This document shows positions 36,387 to 43,538 of a stretch of 64,000 nt of DNA, one piece after another. Every line of letters begins with the position of its first letter. The first letter of the stretch is position 1. The position numbers and the translations under genes were made by a program. The notes beneath the pieces are model-generated. The model saw nothing but the letters and a program-made list of their open reading frames with translations. It was not told the origin of the DNA and made no database searches. Source of the DNA: Citrobacter freundii (GTDB lineage Bacteria > Bacteroidota > Bacteroidia > Chitinophagales > Chitinophagaceae); the NCBI GenBank assembly GCA_003243445.1, contig QFQQ01000025.1:1-64000 (forward strand), written 5' to 3'.

Positions 36387-37214
36387 TTAAAATTTGCTGA
36401 CTACTTTTCTTAGTTCGACCAGTTGTTTTAACAGATTTTCGAGGAGATCCAGTCTCAGCATATTGGCGCCATCGCTTAATGCCTTTGATGGCTCGGGATG
36501 TGTTTCGATAAAGAGGCCGTTTGCTCCGGTTGCGATAGCCGCTTTTGCGATCGTGCCGATCAGTTGAGGATTACCGCCGGTAACACCGCTTGTCTGGTTG
36601 GGCTGTTGCAGCGCATGGGTCACATCCATTACTACCGGAGTATTATGTTCCTGCATCCAGGGAATATTGCGGTAATCAACTACCAGGTCCTGGTAGCCGA
36701 ATGTGGTACCACGTTCAGTGAGGATCACTTTTTCGTTGCCTGTCTGCCTGATCTTTTCCGCGGCAAACTTCATGGATGGTCCGCTCAGGAATTGTCCTTT
36801 CTTTACGTTCACTACTTTGCCTGTTTCACCAGCGGCGATCAGCAGATCGGTCTGACGGCAAAGAAATGCCGGGATCTGCAGCATATCGATATATTTTGCC
36901 GCCATTGCTGCCTCTTCATGCGCATGGATATCCGATACGGTTGGGATCTTGTATTTATCGCCGGTCTTTTTCACCAGTTGCAATGCTTCTTCATCACCGA
37001 TACCTGTGAATGAATTCGCGCTTGTGCGGTTTGCCTTCCGGTATGACGATTTGAAAATGTACGGAATGCCCAGGTTCCGGCACCAGCCTGAAACTTTGTC
37101 TGCCACTTCCATCAGCAGTTCTTCGTTTTCCACCACGCATGGCCCTGCGATCAGAAAGAAATTGTTCTCGTCGTATGATTGATTTTTGAAAAGGTCTTGT
37201 AGGAATTTTTGCAT
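36387..37214 (-). CDS. kdsA: 3-deoxy-8-phosphooctulonate synthase
   Basis: Condenses phosphoenolpyruvate with arabinose 5-phosphate to Kdo-8-phosphate for lipopolysaccharide. 275 residues. FFLIAGPCVVENEELLMEV (about 19-37), FKSSYRKANRTSANSFTG (about 54-71), PTVSDIHAHEEAAM, IPAFLCRQTDLLIAAG and the GANGLFIETHPEPSKALSDG end are all conserved. Cys21 in AGPCV is where metal-dependent KdsA enzymes carry the metal Cys, but I cannot decide metal use with certainty. Confidence 0.96.
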   Translation of the reverse strand: MQKFLQDLFKNQSYDENNFFLIAGPCVVENEELLMEVADKVSGWCRNLGIPYIFKSSYRKANRTSANSFTGIGDEEALQLVKKTGDKYKIPTVSDIHAHEEAAMAAKYIDMLQIPAFLCRQTDLLIAAGETGKVVNVKKGQFLSGPSMKFAAEKIRQTGNEKVILTERGTTFGYQDLVVDYRNIPWMQEHNTPVVMDVTHALQQPNQTSGVTGGNPQLIGTIAKAAIATGANGLFIETHPEPSKALSDGANMLRLDLLENLLKQLVELRKVVSKF

Positions 37215-37228
37215 GATGCAAAGGTAAG

Positions 37229-37365
37229 GATGTTCGATGATGGATGTTCGATGGTCGATGTCCGGGAGGAGTCGGGGGAGTTAAGGTCTTTGATTTTAAG
37301 AATTTTACTGATTAACGTACTATGACAGTAAATGTGGACGACCATCGACCATCGAACATCGATTC
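37229..37365. repeat. Heptamer inverted-repeat element A6
   Basis: Left arm 37229-37264 (GATGTTCGATGATGGATG and on), right arm 37336-37365 (CGACCATCGACCATCGAACA). Located in the divergent kdsA-epimerase gap; the right arm ends 9 nt before the next -7 box. Confidence 0.85.
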
Positions 37366-37373
37366 ACCTTTCT

Positions 37374-37381
37374 TACATTTG
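37374..37381 (+). promoter_or_regulatory. -7 box of the threonine dehydrogenase-like gene
   Basis: TACATTTG, 14 nt before the ATG at 37396. Confidence 0.55.
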
Positions 37382-37395
37382 CGGAAAACCCCTTC

Positions 37396-38358
37396 ATGCA
37401 AAAAGAAAAGATCCTTGTCATTGGCGCAAGCGGACAGATAGGCGTTGAACTTACGTTGGCTTTAAGGAAGATCTATGGGAATAATAATGTGATTGCTTCG
37501 GATCTGCGCGAGCAGAATTCATTGCTGGAAGGTACCGGGCCTTATGTGAGCATGGATGTGATGAATAAGGAAATGCTGCATGTCCAGGTGATCCGTCAGA
37601 ATATCACACAGATCTATCTGCTGGCGGCGATCCTGTCTGCCACAGGGGAGAAGAATCCAAATCTTGCCTGGCATCTTAATATGCAGGGGCTGCTGAATGT
37701 GCTGGATATTGCGCGGGAAGAGCATATTCATAAAGTGTACTGGCCTTCATCCATTGCGGTGTTTGGGCCGACGTCTCCAAAACAAAATTGCCCGCAGCAG
37801 ACGATCATTGAACCGACCACGGTCTATGGCATTAGTAAATATGCGGGTGAGTTCTGGTGCAATTACTATTACCAGCGTTTTGGCGTGGATGTAAGAAGCC
37901 TCCGTTATCCGGGATTGATCTCATACAAATCTGCGCCTGGTGGGGGAACTACAGATTATGCGGTTGAAATATATCATGAAGCACTGGAAGAGAAAACGTA
38001 CAAATGCTTTCTGAAAGAAGATACCTACCTGCCAATGATGTATATGCCGGACGCGATCCGCGCAACGATCGAGCTGATGGAAGCTCCTGCGGATAAGATC
38101 TCGGTGCGTACCTCGTATAATCTTTCTTCTATGAGCTTTTCGCCGAAGGAGATCTCGGCATCGATCCAAAAGCATATTCCTGAATTCAGGACCAGCTATG
38201 CGCCGGATTATCGCCAGGCGATTGCTGATAGCTGGCCGCAGAGCATCGATGACTCTGTGGCGAGAAACGACTGGGGGTGGAAAGAAGAGTATGATCTTGA
38301 TGCTATGACGAAGGATATGCTGGATAATTTGCAAGGGACGGAACAGGTTGGAGGATAA
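37396..38358 (+). CDS. NAD-dependent epimerase, L-threonine 3-dehydrogenase-like (SDR type)
   Basis: 320 residues, extended SDR. KILVIGASGQIGVELTLAL is the Rossmann motif; LLAAILSATGEKNP and SSIAVFGP follow; the catalytic pair is in TVYGISKYAGE (Tyr about 142, Lys about 146). LRYPGLISYKSAPGGGTTDYAVEIYHEAL and TYLPMMYMPDAIRATIELM are characteristic of SDR-type L-threonine dehydrogenases, which oxidise threonine to 2-amino-3-oxobutanoate. No 2-amino-3-oxobutyrate CoA-ligase gene is nearby. Confidence 0.9.
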   Translation: MQKEKILVIGASGQIGVELTLALRKIYGNNNVIASDLREQNSLLEGTGPYVSMDVMNKEMLHVQVIRQNITQIYLLAAILSATGEKNPNLAWHLNMQGLLNVLDIAREEHIHKVYWPSSIAVFGPTSPKQNCPQQTIIEPTTVYGISKYAGEFWCNYYYQRFGVDVRSLRYPGLISYKSAPGGGTTDYAVEIYHEALEEKTYKCFLKEDTYLPMMYMPDAIRATIELMEAPADKISVRTSYNLSSMSFSPKEISASIQKHIPEFRTSYAPDYRQAIADSWPQSIDDSVARNDWGWKEEYDLDAMTKDMLDNLQGTEQVGG

Positions 38359-38397
38359 TAGCTGCTGTAAGTGATGTCTGATATTAAGCTATTCTTC

Positions 38398-38426
38398 AAA
38401 AAGCCGCGCGTAATTGCACGGCTTTT
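38398..38426 (+). terminator. Terminator after the threonine dehydrogenase-like gene
   Basis: AAAAGCCG and CGGCTTTT around a 12-nt loop, followed by TGTGTTATTG. 40 nt after the stop codon. Confidence 0.6.
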
Positions 38427-38500
38427 GTGTTATTGATTTGCTGCGCCGCTACGGCGCACGCGATCGCCGTAAAAAATGCGCACGCAAAAATTAGCTGTCT

Positions 38501-38522
38501 GTTGACCCGACTTGCGAGTTAG
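38501..38522 (-). repeat. Copy of the dispersed TAACTSGCAAGTYGGGTYAA motif
   Basis: On the minus strand reads TAACTCGCAAGTCGGGTCAA. Related copies on the plus strand lie at 40429-40452 and 51730-51753, next to heptamer arms. In the 1-kb gap 38359-39352. Confidence 0.55.
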
Positions 38523-38611
38523 CGCTCTGTGATCGTTCGAGAGCTGATGATAAGTGATTGATGACATCCGTTATCAGCCTGCTTTGCTTCTGGTTGCGCA
38601 CGATTGTTTTC

Positions 38612-38811
38612 CAATGTCGTTTAGTTAAGAAGCAAAGAGTATGTCATCCCGGCCGGGCAACTTAAGATTACTTTCTACTGTCGGGCTGCGAGAGCCGGGA
38701 TCTCCACAATAGAGGGGCTCCCGGCTCTGGCAGCTTCAAATGTGCATCAAACATTAGGCCGCCCGGCCGGGATGACAAAGCATTGAAACCTCAACTAAAT
38801 TACATTGGATT
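38612..38811. repeat. Nested inverted repeat E
   Basis: Three pairs of arms in register: outer CCAATGTCGTTTAGTT (38611-38627) against 38791-38808; middle GTCATCCCGGCCGGGC (38643-38658) against its exact complement 38761-38776; inner GCTGCGAGAGCCGGGA (38685-38700) against TCCCGGCTCTGGCAGC (38719-38734). The 16-mer CAATGTCGTTTAGTTA is identical to one in inverted repeat D. No coding capacity seen. Confidence 0.8.
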
Positions 38812-38881
38812 GTCCCGCCTCTGATCCGCTTTCTGTGCATAATTACTGCGAAGGCAACCGGTATTGGGGGCTGACTAATGA

Positions 38882-38915
38882 AAAAGGTCCTGCAAACGAT
38901 TTTGCAGAACCTTTT
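38882..38915. terminator. Strong hairpin in the 38.4-39.35 kb gap
   Basis: AAAAGGT-C-CTGCAAA with TTTGCAG-A-ACCTTTT, a 14-bp stem with one mismatch and T runs on both sides. It could end a transcript from either direction; I see no gene for it on the plus strand. Confidence 0.6.
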
Positions 38916-39008
38916 CTATTAAAATTTTGGAGATTTTCTAAAGAATTAAAAACGAGCGTATTTTTTTGCTGGTTACAATTATGCTATTTAACTTAGCCAC
39001 CCAGAAAA

Positions 39009-39045
39009 CAAAAAAGGCCTTTCCGTAGAAACGGACCGACCTCTA
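39009..39045 (-). terminator. Intrinsic terminator of the small RNA
   Basis: Minus strand: AGAGGTC-GGT-CCGT-TTCT-ACGG-AAA-GGCCTTTTTTG. An 11-bp interrupted stem (with wobble pairs) directly followed by six T residues. Confidence 0.75.
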
Positions 39046-39198
39046 ACGATTGCTTGCCATATGAAAATTCTTCGAATTCTGTTTTTTGTCCGCTGAGCGG
39101 ATCTTGTGATAATCTTGCCAACTTTTCCACTGTATTCTCTATCTCTTTGACCTCTGACAGCTTGCTTCTTAACGATTGCCTGCCGTATGAACTATCAC
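39009..39198 (-). ncRNA. Candidate small RNA of ~190 nt, with own promoter and terminator
   Basis: On the minus strand a full Bacteroidota promoter (TTTTG-N20-TAGATTTG, 39235-39203) predicts a start near 39197. A strong intrinsic terminator follows at 39045-39009. Between them are two copies, 126 bp apart, of AACGATTGCYTGCCRTATGA (plus-strand 39045-39064 and 39171-39190; 2 differences), the hairpin TCCGC-TCA-GCGGA, and GTGATA near the 5' end that can pair with TATCAC near the middle. The frame through it (70 codons) has only a TTG start, lying in the -7 box, and runs through the terminator, so it is unlikely to be a protein. Size is like 6S RNA, but I cannot assign a family. The repeated motif could be a double target-binding site. 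Confidence 0.65.
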
Positions 39199-39202
39199 GA
39201 CA

Positions 39203-39235
39203 CAAATCTAGTTCGCGGAAAACTCCCCTTCAAAA
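39203..39235 (-). promoter_or_regulatory. Promoter of the small RNA
   Basis: TTTTG (39235-39231) and TAGATTTG (39210-39203) spaced by exactly 20 nt: the best match to the Bacteroidota -33/-7 consensus in the window. Confidence 0.75.
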
Positions 39236-39352
39236 CAACTTAGCCGTGTTTTGACTATCTCAAACCTGCATAAGGATCGCTGAAACCTTTGCTGGTATTG
39301 ACTTTTAGTAAGGTTATTGCCTTACGCCCAAGCCCAAAAAATGATTCAGAAT

Positions 39353-39625
39353 TTACCGGATAATTTTAAAGTGCAGGAAATTGCGGGGTGTGATCGCAGT
39401 GGTTTCGACTTTGTTAACTATGGCTCTCGGCGGCCCCTGTTTGCACCATTCAAGGTAAGTAGTGAGTGTGTCTGGTTCTCCCGTGGCAATGATATGTACG
39501 GAGCCGTCATCCTGGTTGCGGACTTCACCGGTCAGCCCAAGTTCGAGCGCTTTATCCCTCGCCGATTTCCGGTAAAATACTCCCTGGACCTTACCCGTTA
39601 CCACTATGGAAATGGTTTGAGTCAT
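39353..39625 (-). CDS. acyP: Acylphosphatase
   Basis: 90-residue acylphosphatase that hydrolyses carboxyl-phosphate bonds. VVTGKVQGVFYRKSARDKALELGLTGEVRNQDDGSVHI carries the catalytic Arg (in FYRK, about residue 19) and the Asn of VRNQDDGSV (about 37). The end (TAITPRNFLHFKIIR) is typical. It begins 2 nt after the stop of msrC, so both are one operon. A weak hairpin at 39308-39325 (GTAAGG/CCTTAC) may end the transcript. Confidence 0.95.
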   Translation of the reverse strand: MTQTISIVVTGKVQGVFYRKSARDKALELGLTGEVRNQDDGSVHIIATGEPDTLTTYLEWCKQGPPRAIVNKVETTAITPRNFLHFKIIR

Positions 39626-39627
39626 CT

Positions 39628-40101
39628 TTAGAATGAAATAAGATCGACGATCTGTTCAAGATATTCCTGGTCGACGGTATCAAATTGGGCAAGTTCCGTT
39701 GCATCAACATCCAGCACGCCGATGACTTCTCCATTTCTGATCACAGGTATCACGATCTCTGAGCGGGAAAGACTGCTGCAGACAATATGCCCCGGGAATT
39801 TTTCTACATCGGGCACGATCAGCGTTTTTGCTTCGGCCCAGCTTGTTCCACAAACTCCGCGACCCTTCCGGATCCGAGTGCAGGCCACCGGTCCCTGAAA
39901 AGGCGCCAGCACCAGTTCATCATTCTTCACAAGGTAAAAGCCGACCCAAAGCCAGCCAAACTGCTCTTTCAAGGCGGCCACTGTATTGGCCAGGTTCGCC
40001 ACAAGATCCGGCTCGCCTTCCAGCAAACCTTTGATCTGCGGGATGAGGGACTGATACTGCTCTTCTTTTGTTCCGGTATGGATGGATAGATCTTCTGCCA
40101 T
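39628..40101 (-). CDS. msrC: Free methionine-(R)-sulfoxide reductase (GAF domain)
   Basis: 157-residue single GAF domain. The fRMsr signature is complete: WLWVGFYLVKNDELVLAPFQGPVACTRIRKGRGVCGTSWAE and VPDVEKFPGHIVCSSLSRSEIVIPV in order, with the three cysteines (ACTRI, GVCG, IVCSS) at the catalytic positions. Reduces free methionine-R-sulfoxide in the cytosol with thioredoxin. A -7 box (TAGCTTTG) lies 5 nt upstream. First gene of msrC-acyP. Confidence 0.93.
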   Translation of the reverse strand: MAEDLSIHTGTKEEQYQSLIPQIKGLLEGEPDLVANLANTVAALKEQFGWLWVGFYLVKNDELVLAPFQGPVACTRIRKGRGVCGTSWAEAKTLIVPDVEKFPGHIVCSSLSRSEIVIPVIRNGEVIGVLDVDATELAQFDTVDQEYLEQIVDLISF

Positions 40102-40105
40102 GCGG

Positions 40106-40113
40106 CAAAGCTA
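40106..40113 (-). promoter_or_regulatory. -7 box of msrC
   Basis: TAGCTTTG on the minus strand, 4 nt before the ATG at 40101; a near-leaderless start. Confidence 0.5.
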
Positions 40114-40126
40114 CGGGGAAAAAGGC

Positions 40127-40615
40127 GATGTTGGAGGATCGATGATCGATGTTGGATGGTCGATGGTCGACTTTAGGCGGATACATCCTTGTTTTTGGGG
40201 GAGGCGACACTCTGTCCATAATTAAGGTCTAAGTAACTCAAGGTGCTAGTTATAGCCTCAAAGCAGTTTGATGGCCGATGACCGATGGCTGATGGCTGAT
40301 TTCCTCTATTTTTATTTTGGCCGAACCCCCTGCTTCTTATCGGCCATTTCATCGCTGTATTACCGGATTATGTCCCTTAGGCGTTGAGTCGGCCATCAGC
40401 CATCGGTCATCGAACTACTATAATACTTTAACTGGCAAGTCGGGTTAAGTAATCCCACATGCACGGTTGTATGCAATGGCATATGGCTTTCGGCCGACGC
40501 GAGGGGTATAGTGATGGTACTTCGAACACACAGTGATAGCGGAGCGGAGGGGCATAGATCAGGTTTAACAACAATCCAGGTCGAACATCGACCATCTACC
40601 ATCCAACATCGACTA
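40127..40615. repeat. Nested heptamer element A7 (outer and inner arm pairs)
   Basis: Outer arms: 40127-40171 (GATGATCGATGTTGGATGG and on) and 40580-40615 (CGACCATCTACCATCCAACA). Inner arms with a different unit: 40270-40302 (GATGGCCGATGACCGATGG) and 40388-40414 (GGCCATCAGCCATCGGTCAT). The motif TAACTGGCAAGTCGGGTTAA follows the inner right arm at 40429. It makes up nearly all of the gap 40102-40624; no gene seen. Confidence 0.85.
40429..40452 (+). repeat. Copy of the dispersed TAACTSGCAAGTYGGGTYAA motif
   Basis: TAACTGGCAAGTCGGGTTAA, then GTAA; same context (downstream of a GGCCATCAGCCATCGGTCAT arm) as the copy at 51730-51753. Confidence 0.6.
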
Positions 40616-40624
40616 TCGCTTTCA

Positions 40625-41173
40625 CTAAAATTTCTTCGACGGATCTTTAATCCCATCACTCTGATTATATTCTTCAGAACCTCCAACCGGGATCGACAGG
40701 CTTTGCCATTCTTCACCACGGATCATGCGGCCAATGTAGACGATCTGACCGACGTGCGAAGGGTAGTGGGCGAGTTGACGATTGATAGCATCAATGACGG
40801 TAAGCGGTTCCCTGCGGATATAGACCGTTTTGAGCAGATCTTCCCCGGTCAGGGAGGACAGCGTGTCCAGCAGGCAGGTCCATCCCTTTTCCCATAGGTC
40901 GATCAGCTCTTGTTTGGAATAGCTTATGACACCGGCAAATTCGCCGTCGCGGTCGCGCCATTCCTTTTCACCGTCTTCCGTAAGAAAATTAGTCCAGCGG
41001 CTGAGCATATTGCCGGAAACATGCCGGATGATCACTGCAATACTGTTGGATTCTTTGGTTGGACGATAATGAAAGTCAGCATCGCTCAATTGCGCAAAGG
41101 TTCTATCCCCGAGATCTTTGTGTTGTTTGAACCGGCGGATGGCGGTTTGGAGGTATTCGACAGCGAGAGTCAT
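40625..41173 (-). CDS. DinB/YfiT-like family protein (DUF1572)
   Basis: 182 residues from the ATG at 41173; the longer frame to 41233 is translated repeat (KPLELFKPLKPF) and should be ignored. Four-helix DinB fold: LSDADFHYRPTKESNSIAVIIRHVSGNMLSRWTNFLTEDGE includes the first metal-site His (HVSGN), and the last HxxxH-like pair is in QLAHYPSHVGQIVYIGRM. Relatives are metal-dependent thiol transferases or stress-induced proteins; DUF1572 itself has no set function. Single gene between two repeat elements. Confidence 0.85.
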   Translation of the reverse strand: MTLAVEYLQTAIRRFKQHKDLGDRTFAQLSDADFHYRPTKESNSIAVIIRHVSGNMLSRWTNFLTEDGEKEWRDRDGEFAGVISYSKQELIDLWEKGWTCLLDTLSSLTGEDLLKTVYIRREPLTVIDAINRQLAHYPSHVGQIVYIGRMIRGEEWQSLSIPVGGSEEYNQSDGIKDPSKKF

Positions 41174-41468
41174 GGGAGAGGGTTTGAGATGTTTGAAAGG
41201 TTTGAGAGGTTTGAAAAGTTCCAGAGGTTTCATAGGTTCCAGAGGTTCCAGAGGTTGCTGCCGCGCCTTGAATCATCTTTAAAGTTTGGGAAGTTTGTAC
41301 TTTATAAAAAACATTTTTTTATGAAAAATTCGTATTAACTGGCTCTCGTTCTCTAAAGTAAATGCTGTTCTTGAATATCGTACGGATCAAACCGCGGTAG
41401 CAACCTCTGGAACCTATGAAACCTCTGGAACTTTTCAAACCTCTCAAACTTCTCAAACCTCAGAACCC
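41174..41468. repeat. Nonamer inverted-repeat element B10
   Basis: Left arm 41174-41266 starts directly at the DinB start codon and ends GTTGCTGCCGCG; right arm 41391-41468 begins CCGCGGTAGCAACC and runs through the stop codon of ggt (41460-41462). The ~120 nt loop is A/T-rich. Fills the gap 41174-41459. Confidence 0.9.
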
Positions 41469-43175
41469 CTCCGCCGTATCATCCCCCCGTCTATCCGCCA
41501 CCGCTTCGATCTTCCCGTTTGGTAAAACCCTGATCACTTCCATGCGGCCGATGGCAGAAGAAGGAACAAGCTTATATCCCATCGCGCGCAGTGTATCTGC
41601 CGTACGTGGCTGAAAGCCGAGTTCAATATTCACTTCATCGGGTAACCATTGATGATGAAACTTGGGTTTATCGACTGCATCGGTTGCGCTGAGGTTGAAT
41701 TCGAGGATGTTTACCAGCGTTTGAAATACGGACGTCGGGATAGTAGTGCCGCCGGGTGTTCCCAATACGAGGAAAGGCTTTTTGTCTTTCAATACAAGGG
41801 TCGGCGTCATGGAGCTGAGCATACGTTTACCCGGGGCGATGGCGTTCGCTTCACCGCCGATCGCACCATACATATTAGGCACGCCGGGTTTAATGCTGAA
41901 ATCATCCATTTCATCATTCATAAAAAATCCTGCGCCACCCACGACGGTGCGGCTGCCATAGGAATTATTCAGCGTGGTGGTAACGGATACGGCATTGCCA
42001 TCTTTATCGAGCACACTGAGATGTGTCGTTTGCGGACTTTCATAACCGCCGATCATACCGGGTTCCGTGATCCTGCTGGAACCGGCATGATCGGGAGAAT
42101 AATCTTTCATGCGGTCCGCGAGATATTTATCAGCGGTGAGTTCGGCTACAGGGACTTTATAGAAATCAGCGTCACCCATGAACTTCGCGCGATCTGCATA
42201 AGCACGGCGCTCTGCTTCGATCATCAATTGTACCGATTGTGGCGTTTGAAAACCCATCGCGCCAATATTCCGGCCTTCGATCATCTTCATCATCTGGTTC
42301 ACCAATAGCCCACCGCTGCTTGGCATAGGCATGCCTACGATCTCATAGCCTTTATAATTGAATATATGTGGCTGTCTGCTTTTCGCTTTATAGTTTTTCA
42401 GATCTTCATAAGTGATGATGCCTCTGCCGCGTTGCATTTCTTCCACGATGAGCTGCGCAGTTTTTCCTTCATAAAATCCTGCAGCGCCTTTATCCCGGAT
42501 CCGTTTAAGCGTGGCAGCAAGATCTTTTTGTATGAGGATATCACCTTCTTTCCATTTTTCTTCCTTCACAAAGACGGGCATTTGTGTATTGTACTGATGA
42601 AGGTCACGCTGCAAACGGTTCAGCCCGGCTGCTTCTCGTGCCGTGATCTTAAAACCCTTCTCTGCCAGGATGATCGCCGGCGCGATTAGTTTTTTGAACG
42701 GCAATCTGCCATACTTCGCTGATTCAAATAATCCGGCAACAGTGCCCGGCACTCCGCTCGCCAGGTGTCCATCCTGGCTGAGATCGGTCCTTGGTTTACC
42801 GGCTGAATCAATATACATATCGCGATGGGCTTTGCCTGGTGCCGCTTCGCGGTAATCGATCGCCACGAGCTGTCCATCTCCAAGGCGTGCCACCATAAAT
42901 CCGCCACCACCGATGTTGCCCGCCTGCGGATATACGACTGCCAGCGCCAGCTGCATTGCAATAGCCGCATCCACGGCATTGCCACCCTGTCTCAATATTT
43001 CCACTCCAACCTTACTTGCCAGCGGATGCGCCGATGCAACCGCACCATTACTTGTTTCTGTTCGCTTGGTAATACTGTAATTGAACGGGTCAAAAGGTAG
43101 TTTTCCCGATTTATCAGAAGTATGACACGCGGAAAATATTGAGGCAACAAAAAGGATGATCAGTTGTTTCTTCAT
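41460..43175 (-). CDS. ggt: Gamma-glutamyltransferase, lipoprotein
   Basis: 571-residue N-terminal-nucleophile hydrolase acting on glutathione and other gamma-glutamyl compounds outside the inner membrane. Lipoprotein signal: MKKQLIILFVASIFSACHTS with lipobox SAC (15-17). The large-subunit part has RTETSNGAVASAHPLASKVGVEILRQGGNAVDAAIA in order. Autocleavage would occur before the Thr of TTHLSVLDKDGNAVSVTTTLN (about residue 385). The small subunit continues with GGAGFFMNDEMDDF and ERMSSMTPT-like MLSSMTPTLVL, GTPGGTTIP. Complete; single gene. Confidence 0.95.
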   Translation of the reverse strand: MKKQLIILFVASIFSACHTSDKSGKLPFDPFNYSITKRTETSNGAVASAHPLASKVGVEILRQGGNAVDAAIAMQLALAVVYPQAGNIGGGGFMVARLGDGQLVAIDYREAAPGKAHRDMYIDSAGKPRTDLSQDGHLASGVPGTVAGLFESAKYGRLPFKKLIAPAIILAEKGFKITAREAAGLNRLQRDLHQYNTQMPVFVKEEKWKEGDILIQKDLAATLKRIRDKGAAGFYEGKTAQLIVEEMQRGRGIITYEDLKNYKAKSRQPHIFNYKGYEIVGMPMPSSGGLLVNQMMKMIEGRNIGAMGFQTPQSVQLMIEAERRAYADRAKFMGDADFYKVPVAELTADKYLADRMKDYSPDHAGSSRITEPGMIGGYESPQTTHLSVLDKDGNAVSVTTTLNNSYGSRTVVGGAGFFMNDEMDDFSIKPGVPNMYGAIGGEANAIAPGKRMLSSMTPTLVLKDKKPFLVLGTPGGTTIPTSVFQTLVNILEFNLSATDAVDKPKFHHQWLPDEVNIELGFQPRTADTLRAMGYKLVPSSAIGRMEVIRVLPNGKIEAVADRRGDDTAEGF

Positions 43176-43187
43176 GTGTGCAATTTA

Positions 43188-43497
43188 GGGAAAGGTTTCA
43201 GAGGTTTCAGAAGTTTGAGAGGTTTGAGAGGTTTGGGAAGTTTTGGAGGTTTGGGAAGTTTGGAAGGTTTCGGAAGTTTGGACAGTTTCAGAGGTTTCAT
43301 AAGTTTAATAGGTTTCATAGGTTGGCTTCGCGCGTAACGCTTAATGCATCAACTTTAAAAACCTCCCAAACCTCCCAAACTTCTCAAACCTCTCAAACTT
43401 CTCAAACTTCTGGAACCTTTGGAACCTTTGAAACCTCTGAAACCTCTGAAACCTCTGGAACCTCTGGAACCTCTGAAACCTCTGAAACCTTTACCCC
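43188..43497. repeat. Largest nonamer inverted-repeat element B11
   Basis: Left arm 43188-43330 and right arm 43357-43497, each of about fifteen 9-nt units, around a very short ~27 nt loop (GGCTTCGCGCGTAACGCTTAA part). Left units are mostly AGAGGTTTG/GGAAGTTTG, the right arm's complement shifts from that type near the loop to AGAGGTTTC/AGAGGTTCC outside. Occupies the divergent ggt-deacetylase gap 43176-43538. Confidence 0.95.
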
Positions 43498-43526
43498 CTT
43501 TCCCCTCCGAAACAACCCACAACCCC

Positions 43527-43534
43527 TATATTTG
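43527..43534 (+). promoter_or_regulatory. -7 box of the PIG-L deacetylase gene
   Basis: TATATTTG, 4 nt before the ATG at 43539. Confidence 0.55.
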
Positions 43535-43538
43535 ACGC

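Noticed and set aside
38862..38915. GGGGGCTGACTAATG as the 5' end of a tmRNA
   Set aside because: The resemblance stops after ~10 nt; no tag frame, no tRNA-like 3' end, and a terminator follows within 50 nt.
38993..39205. 70-codon frame with repeated SYGRQSL/SYGKQSL as a repeated-core peptide precursor
   Set aside because: Only a TTG start, lying inside the -7 box, and the frame runs through the terminator; no modification or export genes nearby. Kept as a small RNA instead.
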